From an uncultured Bacteroidota bacterium (GTDB lineage Bacteria > Bacteroidota > Bacteroidia > Chitinophagales > Chitinophagaceae), in NCBI GenBank assembly GCA_903929425.1, contig CAIYUO010000067.1, positions 1 to 42,211 of the forward strand: a stretch of DNA of 42,211 bases, given 5' to 3'. Shown in pieces: positions 1 to 5,943 of this stretch. Within the stretch, counting starts at the first letter, position 1. Each line of letters opens with the position of its first letter. The notes below the pieces were generated by a model. That model did no database searches and was not told the origin of the DNA. It saw only the letters and a list, made by a program, of their open reading frames with translations. A program made the translations under genes and the position numbers.

Positions 1-478
1 TGTAAGACCTGATATTTTAATTTTAGGTAAAGCATTAAGTGGAGGCACCTTACCTATTTCCGCAGTTCTTGCAGACGATATTGTAATGATGCAAATTAAA
101 CCAGGTGAACATGGTTCGACTTATGGCGGAAATCCATTGGCTTGTGCAGTTGCCATGAAATCATTGGAAGTATTGAAGACTGAAAAGATGGCTGAGAATG
201 CGGAAGCCATGGGACAATTATTGAGATCCGAATTGGAAAAATTAAATTCCCCACTTATTAAATTAGTGCGCGGTCGTGGTTTATTAAACGCCATTGTTAT
301 CAATCATAAAGACCCTGAAGTTTCATGGGAACTTTGCTTACACCTTAGAGATTTAGGTTTGTTAGCTAAGCCAACGCATGGGGACAAAATTCGTTTTGCT
401 CCTCCTTTAATTATCACGGAAGTTCAAATAAAAGAAGCTGTAGCAATTATTGGAGCAGCTTTAAATAGATTGTCATAA
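1..478 (+). CDS. rocD: Ornithine aminotransferase, C-terminal part (5' end outside window)
   Basis: This is the 3' part of a PLP-dependent class III aminotransferase. The open frame runs in from the window edge; its first complete codon is at position 2, so internal methionines such as the one at 86 are not starts. The first residues read [14 protein letters not shown], where the Lys (codon 29-31) matches the family's PLP-binding lysine. They are followed by [19 protein letters not shown], a stretch characteristic of ornithine--oxo-acid transaminase. The enzyme moves the delta-amino group of ornithine to 2-oxoglutarate, linking arginine, proline and glutamate metabolism in the cytoplasm. About 159 residues are present, roughly 40 percent of a usual 400-residue protein. 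A hairpin terminator follows directly. Other class III aminotransferases are less likely given the [10 protein letters not shown] motif. Confidence 0.93.
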   Translation, partial: VRPDILILGKALSGGTLPISAVLADDIVMMQIKPGEHGSTYGGNPLACAVAMKSLEVLKTEKMAENAEAMGQLLRSELEKLNSPLIKLVRGRGLLNAIVINHKDPEVSWELCLHLRDLGLLAKPTHGDKIRFAPPLIITEVQIKEAVAIIGAALNRLS

Positions 479-488
479 ACTATTTTAT

Positions 489-522
489 AAAAAAAACCTC
501 GTTTATTGCGAGGCTTTTTTTT
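489..522. terminator. Bidirectional Rho-independent terminator
   Basis: A 5-bp GC-rich stem (CCTCG at 497-501, CGAGG at 509-513) with a 7-nt loop is flanked by A8 on the left and T8 on the right. It therefore reads as stem plus U-tract on both strands. It sits between the rocD stop (478) and the stop of the minus-strand gene ending at 525, so it can serve both converging units. Confidence 0.85.
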
Positions 523-524
523 GT

Positions 525-923
525 TTATGAATTTGTTGATTTTGGTAATTTTATTTTTGGTAAAAATGTCATTACTAAAATACCAAAGGAAACAAATATA
601 CATGCATACAATGCAAATTGCTTTTGAGGACATTCCCCCATTTGACAGGTTGATAAAACAATATAGTTTCTAAATGACCAAGCAATTAATAAAGCAGCAA
701 ATGCCATATTAAAACGTTTTGCCCAAATAAATGGCAATGCGAAGAATATTAATGACAAAGTACCAATATAAAATATAAATTTTCCAGGCAATCCAAAATT
801 TGTTCCATTTGAACTCCAGCCAGTGATAGTTAAATGATGTGTGTCAATGATCACCAACGGTTGTGTTGTAAAATAAAATAAAATTAGACAAAGGACAATT
901 CCAATAGTTTGAGAATGTTTCAT
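525..923 (-). CDS. Small polytopic membrane protein of unknown function
   Basis: I do not recognise the family. The 132-residue product is strongly hydrophobic with about four predicted membrane segments: near residues 5-22, around 48-66, around 70-88, and around 104-123. The loop between the last two carries two cysteines (CQMGEC) that could be a redox or metal pair, but that is speculation. It is the last of three minus-strand genes (1214-2032, 969-1184, 525-923) separated by 29 and 45 bases, so co-transcription is plausible, ending at the shared terminator at 489-522. The ATG at 923 is the only sensible start. Its hydrophobicity and consistent reading frame support a real gene, although no conserved motif does. 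Confidence 0.6.
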   Translation of the reverse strand: MKHSQTIGIVLCLILFYFTTQPLVIIDTHHLTITGWSSNGTNFGLPGKFIFYIGTLSLIFFALPFIWAKRFNMAFAALLIAWSFRNYIVLSTCQMGECPQKQFALYACIFVSFGILVMTFLPKIKLPKSTNS

Positions 924-968
924 GAGGCAAAAATATATGAAATATTGGAAACTCAGGCTTGATTTAAA

Positions 969-1184
969 TTAATGACTTGATTTATAAGACAGCATTGCTG
1001 GTATTCTCAATGCAATTAGTAATAGGGTTATGGAGACAATCCATATAACAATTGATTTATTACGCTTTTTAAATTTATTATAATACGAAATGAAAAAAAA
1101 TTTTAAAACAATATTTGTTATTAAAAGGAAAAATAATAAAGTCACCATGAATGAAACAATTTCCATTATCATAAAAGTAATCAT
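969..1184 (-). CDS. Very small two-segment membrane protein, hypothetical
   Basis: This 71-residue predicted protein has two hydrophobic stretches (about residues 7-32 and 44-62) separated by a basic loop, YYNKFKKRNK. That pattern fits a two-helix inner-membrane protein with the loop facing the cytoplasm. An internal ATG at residue 7 is an alternative start. It lies between a lipoprotein gene and another membrane-protein gene on the same strand with short gaps, which is the main reason for calling it. The region is very AT-rich, so a chance open frame cannot be excluded. Confidence 0.42.
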   Translation of the reverse strand: MITFMIMEIVSFMVTLLFFLLITNIVLKFFFISYYNKFKKRNKSIVIWIVSITLLLIALRIPAMLSYKSSH

Positions 1185-1213
1185 AGTATATTGTTTTTAT
1201 TGATTATAAATTT

Positions 1214-2032
1214 TTAAAGACTTTTAAAGTCGACCACTTCAATTTTTACAATTTGTTTCGAGTTTTCATCCATATTGATGGTAATTTTAAATGTTGTATT
1301 TCCACCCACACCTAAAACAGAATTGCCTATACCCAATAAAAACTCAGCTTTTCCCGAAATATAAAAACTTGAAGTGTAATTATGCTGATTTGAACTAACT
1401 GGGTAAGCTGATGTTTGATTCCAACTGAACATTCTTACTCCAGAAAAAGATATTGAAGGAGACCCGACAATCATTCCAAATTGATCAGATTTAAATTCAA
1501 CATTTAAATTAGAAAATAGAGTTGGATTATTTCCATCAATATAACCATACCTATAATATTGAAGAATTTCAGAATGAAAAATACTGTGATATAATCCTGC
1601 AGGCTTTGGACCTATACTTCCAGAGCCAATATCACCATCATATTCATCATAAGTATCTTCCCCAATTATTATTGAATTTGATTTTATTTCTTTGTTTTTA
1701 ATAACTGAATCTACTCTTCCTTCTTTAATAACTTCAAATGAAACTTGTTTAGTTTTAAAGGCCTTATACACTTTCTTAAATTCATCAATAGATAATTTTC
1801 TAATATTATCATTTCCAATTATCGATTCACTTTGATAATTACTTAAATTATTAGAGTTTGTATCAATTACTTTAATGATTCCATCATCGCCTATAATTTT
1901 CCTTATTTCTGATATGCCCTGTTGTATCTGGTTTTCTCTGGATAATGGGACTATTTGTTTTGAACAACTTGATAGTACCAAGACAATTCCAAATAATTGA
2001 AATACACTCTTGTAAATGTTAGTTTGTTTCAT
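1214..2032 (-). CDS. Predicted lipoprotein of unknown function
   Basis: The 272-residue product begins with a lysine, a hydrophobic stretch, and a lipobox LSSC with the acceptor cysteine at residue 23. It is therefore predicted to be exported and lipid-anchored in the cell envelope. After the signal come about 120 polar residues containing many charged and serine/asparagine positions. The C-terminal half is rich in aromatic and alternating hydrophobic residues (for example NVEFKSDQFGMIVG and AEFLLGIGNSVLGVGG), suggesting a beta-rich domain. I do not recognise the family. It is the first of three minus-strand envelope genes. Its start is well supported by the signal peptide directly after the ATG. 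Confidence 0.72.
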   Translation of the reverse strand: MKQTNIYKSVFQLFGIVLVLSSCSKQIVPLSRENQIQQGISEIRKIIGDDGIIKVIDTNSNNLSNYQSESIIGNDNIRKLSIDEFKKVYKAFKTKQVSFEVIKEGRVDSVIKNKEIKSNSIIIGEDTYDEYDGDIGSGSIGPKPAGLYHSIFHSEILQYYRYGYIDGNNPTLFSNLNVEFKSDQFGMIVGSPSISFSGVRMFSWNQTSAYPVSSNQHNYTSSFYISGKAEFLLGIGNSVLGVGGNTTFKITINMDENSKQIVKIEVVDFKSL

Positions 2033-2121
2033 AAATTAATTTTTTATTTAAGTCATGAAACTAAACTTCTAGAATACACTATTTTACAGTATTTGTACTT
2101 TAGAAAAAAGACTAAATGGAT

Positions 2122-2359
2122 TGCTAGCTGCGCTAGCATCCGCAACGACAAACTCGTCTTACCCAAAGCCTTTCAAAGAATGTCATTTTCTATCTCACTT
2201 CGTTCGTTTTAAAATGGCATTCTTTGGCTTTTTTAATACTCGCCAGCTTAATAATTTATTAACAAGCTTATTCGCTTCGCTCATATGTTCATTTATCTCG
2301 TCTGTGCTTCGAAGCAAGCTTCAAGCACTGTCTCGCTAAATTAACTGCCACTTTGTGGC
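2122..2359. repeat. Cluster of unlike hairpins downstream of tRNA-Cys
   Basis: The gene-free stretch 2033-2420 is packed with inverted repeats that differ from each other. The clear ones are: a 7-bp stem with a 3-nt loop at 2122-2138 (TGCTAGC/GCTAGCA); a long stem at 2165-2231, listed separately; an 11-bp stem with one bulged C at 2304-2328 (GTGCTT-C-GAAGC/GCTTC-AAGCAC); and a 5-bp stem at 2347-2359 (GCCAC/GTGGC). The cluster lies on the 3' side of tRNA-Cys, beyond its terminator. Short words such as CTTCG and TTCG recur. No credible coding frame covers it: two open frames of about 70 codons lack any protein-like pattern. Bases 2033-2121 hold nothing I can identify. Confidence 0.6.
2165..2231 (+). 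other. Long imperfect hairpin, terminator-like on the plus strand
   Basis: AAAGAATGTCATTTT (2175-2189) pairs with AAAATGGCATTCTTT (2211-2225) over 15 bp with one G-T pair. After a 4-nt bulge (TTTC, 2171-2174), AAAGCC (2165-2170) pairs with GGCTTT (2226-2231). The loop is 21 nt and the right arm runs into TTTTTT. It resembles a terminator in plus orientation, but no plus-strand gene precedes it. Confidence 0.6.
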
Positions 2360-2381
2360 GCTTGTGACGCAGCCTTGAACC

Positions 2382-2414
2382 AAAAAAGCCTCTTCACTTT
2401 CGTGAAGAGGCTTT
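2382..2414 (-). terminator. Rho-independent terminator of tRNA-Cys
   Basis: A perfect 13-bp stem (2385-2397 with 2402-2414, core GCCTCTTCAC/GTGAAGAGGC) with a 4-nt loop is followed, on the minus strand, by a run of six T. It begins seven bases after the tRNA-Cys 3' end and points the same way. Confidence 0.9.
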
Positions 2415-2420
2415 GTATTG

Positions 2421-2491
2421 AGGTCCCGAGCGGATTCGAACCGCTGTAGAAGCTTTTGCAGAGCTCTGCCTAGCCACTCGGCCACAGGACC
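2421..2491 (-). tRNA. tRNA-Cys (anticodon GCA)
   Basis: Read on the minus strand this folds as a tRNA. The acceptor stem is GGTCCTG/CGGGACC. The anticodon stem encloses a loop with GCA, and the T arm contains GGTTCGAATCC. The unpaired discriminator base is T, the usual base for bacterial tRNA-Cys. The 71-nt gene does not encode CCA, so CCA must be added after transcription. A strong terminator follows. A weak promoter may lie at 2514-2544 (TTG, 20-nt spacer, then CTTCTTTG on the minus strand). Confidence 0.95.
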
Positions 2492-2587
2492 CTTTCGGGA
2501 CGCGAAAATAACACAAAGAAGTTAATTATAAAAGAATTTTCCAACTATTACGAATTAAACGACATTTGCTATACAAATAACTGAGAT

Positions 2588-3463
2588 ATGTCGTCAATTG
2601 GAGCATCAGAACTAATCATCAATGACCGTGGAGCCGTCTACCATTTAAATGTTAGACCCGAAGAAATCGCAAATACCATCATTACAGTCGGCGATCCGGA
2701 GCGAGTTGCCTCAGTAAGTAAATACTTTGATCGAGTTGATTTTAAATGTGAACACAGGGAATTTATAACGCATACTGGATACATTGGCAACAAAAGAATT
2801 TCAGTTCTTAGTACCGGTATTGGTCCAGACAATATTGATATTGCATTGAATGAAGTGGACGCTTTAGTAAATATTGATTTTGATACAAGAACCATAAAAG
2901 AACAAAAAAAATCTGTTTCTATTATAAGAATGGGCACTTGTGGTTCATTACAAGGTGAAGTAGGTGTTGACCAATTAGTGGCAGGAACACACGGCTTAGG
3001 GATTGATAATTTATTACACTTTTATAAGCTTTCAAATAATGCCGAAGAGCAGGCAATACTAGCTGCTTTTGAACAGCATACACAAATCACTGATTTTAAA
3101 ATTCAACCATATATTGCAAGTGCAAGTACCGAATTAATTAAACATTTTAGAGATGGATACAGTCATGGCATTACGGTTACTTGTCCAGGTTTTTATGGGC
3201 CACAAGGTCGCATTTTAAGACTTCCGTTGAGTATGCCAAACCTAGTAGACCAAATGACTAGTTTTAAATATCAGCAACACCATATTGCCAACTTTGAAAT
3301 GGAAACAAGTGCGATTTATGGATTGTGTAATTTATTAGGCCATCAATGTTTAAGTATCAATGTAATTATTGCCAATAGAGTGAAAAAAGAATATAGTAAA
3401 AACATGGGTGCTGCTGTTGACAATATGATCCAAAAAACACTGGGCATTATCGCAAGCATCTAA
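2588..3463 (+). CDS. Nucleoside phosphorylase, uridine phosphorylase-like
   Basis: This cytoplasmic enzyme of the PNP/UDP phosphorylase family splits ribonucleosides with phosphate into base plus ribose-1-phosphate. Family signatures are visible: GDPERV at residues 35-40 (phosphate-binding Arg), RMGTCGS at 114-120, and FEMETSA at 236-242, whose Glu-Met-Glu contacts the ribose. The QGR segment around residue 206 resembles the uracil-recognition region of uridine phosphorylases, so uridine is the likeliest substrate, though a purine or broader specificity remains possible. Length (291 aa) is slightly above the usual 250-260, mainly from N-terminal and mid-protein insertions. The ATG at 2588 is the only start with good spacing. 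It heads a three-gene unit with dapF (19-bp gap) and a Nudix gene (7-bp gap). Confidence 0.88.
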   Translation: MSSIGASELIINDRGAVYHLNVRPEEIANTIITVGDPERVASVSKYFDRVDFKCEHREFITHTGYIGNKRISVLSTGIGPDNIDIALNEVDALVNIDFDTRTIKEQKKSVSIIRMGTCGSLQGEVGVDQLVAGTHGLGIDNLLHFYKLSNNAEEQAILAAFEQHTQITDFKIQPYIASASTELIKHFRDGYSHGITVTCPGFYGPQGRILRLPLSMPNLVDQMTSFKYQQHHIANFEMETSAIYGLCNLLGHQCLSINVIIANRVKKEYSKNMGAAVDNMIQKTLGIIASI

Positions 3464-3482
3464 ATATATAAATGTAATTAAA

Positions 3483-4262
3483 ATGACCATTAATTTTTCA
3501 AAATACCAAGGAACTGGAAATGATTTTGTAATCATCGATAACCGTTCTGGAGCTATCAAATTGTCTCAACAACAAATTTCTTTTTTATGTGACCGACGTT
3601 TTGGAGTTGGATGTGATGGACTCATGTTTTTGGGCTCAGCAGAAGGATATGATTTTTCAATGACCTATTTTAATGCCGACGGAACTGAAGGAACCATGTG
3701 TGGAAATGGTGGAAGATGTCTAGTGCAGTTTGCGCATGATAATGGCATTATAAAAGAAAAATATTTATTTGTTGCTATTGATGGGCCGCATGAAGCATCC
3801 ATTCATAGTAATGGTTGGGTTTATTTAAAAATGAGTGATGTGACTACAGTGGAAGAAGGTGATGGTTTTTTTGTAACGAATACTGGCTCTCCTCATTTTG
3901 TAAAATTCGTGACAAGTATTGAATCATATGAAGTATTCAATGAAGGAAAATCAATTAGATATAACGATCGTTTTTCAAAAGATGGTATCAATGTGAATTT
4001 CGTACAACAGCAAGACGAGCATTTATATGTTCGTACTTACGAGCGAGGTGTTGAAAATGAAACCTATAGTTGTGGAACTGGTGTTACAGCCGCAGCTTTA
4101 ATATCTCGTTTACAAGATAAAGGATCACACGATATCCCTATCAAAACAATTGGCGGTAACTTAGCAGTTAATTTTAATAATGAAGGCGGTGGTCACTTTT
4201 CAAATATTTGGCTAAAAGGTCCTGGTACTTTTGTTTATAAAGCAAGTATTGAATTAAAATAA
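3483..4262 (+). CDS. dapF: Diaminopimelate epimerase
   Basis: DapF interconverts LL- and meso-2,6-diaminopimelate, the last epimerisation before lysine formation and the source of the cross-linking residue of peptidoglycan. The 259-residue length is typical. The N-terminal signature KYQGTGNDFVIID is at residues 7-19. The two catalytic cysteines of this cofactor-independent racemase are visible: Cys73 in MCGNGGRC and Cys197 in SCGTGV. The product is cytoplasmic. It sits between a nucleoside phosphorylase and a Nudix hydrolase on the same strand with short gaps. No functional link between the three is obvious, so the unit may be an operon of convenience. Confidence 0.96.
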   Translation: MTINFSKYQGTGNDFVIIDNRSGAIKLSQQQISFLCDRRFGVGCDGLMFLGSAEGYDFSMTYFNADGTEGTMCGNGGRCLVQFAHDNGIIKEKYLFVAIDGPHEASIHSNGWVYLKMSDVTTVEEGDGFFVTNTGSPHFVKFVTSIESYEVFNEGKSIRYNDRFSKDGINVNFVQQQDEHLYVRTYERGVENETYSCGTGVTAAALISRLQDKGSHDIPIKTIGGNLAVNFNNEGGGHFSNIWLKGPGTFVYKASIELK

Positions 4263-4269
4263 TTTTATT

Positions 4270-4734
4270 ATGGCACTTTTTAATGTGAGGGTATATGGGA
4301 TATTAATTGATGATCAAGCCAGGTTATTAGTAAGTGACGAATTTATAAGAGGAGCTTATATTACAAAATTGCCAGGAGGCGGTTTGGAAATTGGCGAAGG
4401 GACAAGAGAAGGCTTAGCAAGAGAATTTATGGAAGAAGCTAATTTAAATATAAGTGTTGGAGAACATTTTTATACAACCGATTTTTTTCAAATTTCAGCA
4501 TTTAACAATACCGATCAAATTATCTCAATATACTATTTAGTTCATTCCGATAAAACTGAAACAATCATCACAAAACAAAAAGCTTTCGACTTTTTACCCG
4601 ACCAAGTTGCTGATGAAAAAGGAACTGCCGAACATTTAAGATGGGTGCCATTAAGCGAATTAAGGGAGGAGACCATGACACTCCCTATTGATAAGGTTGC
4701 TATTAAACTTTTATTAAGCAAATCAAAGTTTTAA
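4270..4734 (+). CDS. Nudix hydrolase
   Basis: This 154-residue hydrolase cleaves a nucleoside diphosphate linked to another group; the substrate cannot be read from sequence. The Nudix box fits G37-x5-E43-x7-R51-E52-F-M-E55-E56, with the catalytic helix glutamates intact. The usual glycine after the box is replaced by Asn58 (EEANL), a modest deviation. It starts 7 bases after the dapF stop, so translational coupling is likely. It ends 33 bases before the convergent yhhQ-type gene, with no clear terminator in between. Confidence 0.87.
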   Translation: MALFNVRVYGILIDDQARLLVSDEFIRGAYITKLPGGGLEIGEGTREGLAREFMEEANLNISVGEHFYTTDFFQISAFNNTDQIISIYYLVHSDKTETIITKQKAFDFLPDQVADEKGTAEHLRWVPLSELREETMTLPIDKVAIKLLLSKSKF

Positions 4735-4767
4735 ATAAATTATAATTTGAGAGTCTACCCTTTTAAG

Positions 4768-5553
4768 CTAGATATCATTTTCAATTCCCATAGCAGCTAA
4801 TTTCATCTTTTTAGCAGTTTCATGTCCTACATAGTTTTCAATTCTTGATTCAATAAATGTAATAGCTGGGGTTAAAATAATAGCCATCGTAAATTTATAC
4901 ATGTAATTAACAAGGCATACTGCAATGACAAAACTCCAAGTCCAGTTATTGCCTAATTTAAAGGCAATTACCAACACTACAAAACTATCCACCAATTGCG
5001 ATACTAAGGTTGATCCAGTAGCCCTTAACCAGGACATCTTTTCCCCTGTTACTTTTTTGATTTTATGAAAAACAATCACATCTATAAATTGACTTACTAA
5101 AAAGGCACCTAAACTTCCTAAAATAATCCACATGCCTTGTCCGAAAATAGCCTCAAATGCTGCTTGCATGCTAGGCACTCCGTTGTCCACTTTTGATCCT
5201 ACCCAAAAGGAAGCAGGTGCAATTCGCATAGCCAAATAAAACATCAAAAACGCATATAAAATTAAGCTTACAGCAGTAATACTAATTCTTCTTACTGCTT
5301 TAGGACCATAATATTCATTTACGATATCTGTAATGACAAATTCTAATGGCCATAACAAAACGCCACAGGTTAAATTAAAGGATAACCCTTTTTCACCAAA
5401 AATGGTGAAATTGGCAGGTGGTATACCCAGCACCCCTTCTAAAGAAAATATCTTTCCACCGATACACTCTGCAATTAAGGCATTGGCCACAAAAAAAGCA
5501 GTTATCCCTAAAAAAAGTTTAGTGGGTTTGTCTTTAAGAATCGCATTGATCAT
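4768..5553 (-). CDS. yhhQ: Queuosine precursor transporter (YhhQ/DUF165 family)
   Basis: This is an inner-membrane carrier of the YhhQ family, which takes up the queuosine precursor preQ0 or preQ1 for tRNA modification. The 261-residue protein has about six hydrophobic segments. It carries the family motif TDIVNEYYG at residues 75-83, followed by PKAVRR. The charged residues inside this membrane-proximal motif are typical of DUF165. It probably forms a two-gene minus-strand unit with the small membrane protein at 5569-5865 (15-bp gap). Known family members are usually 210-240 residues, so this one has slight extensions at both ends. The family call is confident; the exact substrate is inferred from family knowledge. 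Confidence 0.88.
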   Translation of the reverse strand: MINAILKDKPTKLFLGITAFFVANALIAECIGGKIFSLEGVLGIPPANFTIFGEKGLSFNLTCGVLLWPLEFVITDIVNEYYGPKAVRRISITAVSLILYAFLMFYLAMRIAPASFWVGSKVDNGVPSMQAAFEAIFGQGMWIILGSLGAFLVSQFIDVIVFHKIKKVTGEKMSWLRATGSTLVSQLVDSFVVLVIAFKLGNNWTWSFVIAVCLVNYMYKFTMAIILTPAITFIESRIENYVGHETAKKMKLAAMGIENDI

Positions 5554-5568
5554 TTTGAATATTTTTAA

Positions 5569-5865
5569 TTAAATAAAAGCTGTTAGTATTTGAACGATTA
5601 ACATGAAAACAATTACAATAGTTTGCCATTTAGGAATAATAATTTCTGGTTTAAATAACTTGAACATAACCCAATATATCAAGTAACTAATATTTACAAT
5701 GGGGCCCATTACAATACCTAACCCAATAATATAACTTGCTAAAATGCCTGAAAAATGAACCCATTTTACAAACATGATTAATAGCGAAATAAGGGTAAAG
5801 AAATTGCAAATAATAGCCAATCTGCCCATAAATGCTAAAATTGAATTATTGACTATTTTATTCAT
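5569..5865 (-). CDS. Small membrane protein, hypothetical
   Basis: This 98-residue protein has three clear hydrophobic segments (about residues 14-34, 39-68 and 80-97) and few charged residues. I do not recognise a family. It lies 15 bases upstream of the queuosine-precursor transporter on the same strand, so they are probably co-transcribed. Whether it has any role in that transport is unknown. The ATG at 5865 gives a short basic N-terminus before the first segment. Confidence 0.6.
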   Translation of the reverse strand: MNKIVNNSILAFMGRLAIICNFFTLISLLIMFVKWVHFSGILASYIIGLGIVMGPIVNISYLIYWVMFKLFKPEIIIPKWQTIVIVFMLIVQILTAFI

Positions 5866-5918
5866 GATTTATTATTGAATACAAGATAAGAAAATTACGT
5901 AAAAAGCCTTTTTAATCG

Positions 5919-5926
5919 TAGGTTTG
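5919..5926 (+). promoter_or_regulatory. Candidate -7 promoter element for the YfhO-type gene
   Basis: TAGGTTTG matches the Bacteroidota -7 element TAnnTTTG and ends 17 bases before the ATG at 5944. No good TTTG is found at the -33 position, so support is partial. Confidence 0.4.
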
Positions 5927-5943
5927 TTACTATAATTAATTTT

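Noticed and set aside
2121..2339. Open frame of 72 codons across the hairpin cluster
   Set aside because: The frame follows the inverted repeats, has no protein-like pattern or neighbours on its strand, and overlaps a similar frame at 1997-2212. It is explained by chance.
2122..2359. Hairpin cluster considered as CRISPR array, REP/BIME array or integron attC sites
   Set aside because: The stems are unlike each other, spacing is irregular, and no cas, integrase or REP-transposase gene is in the window.
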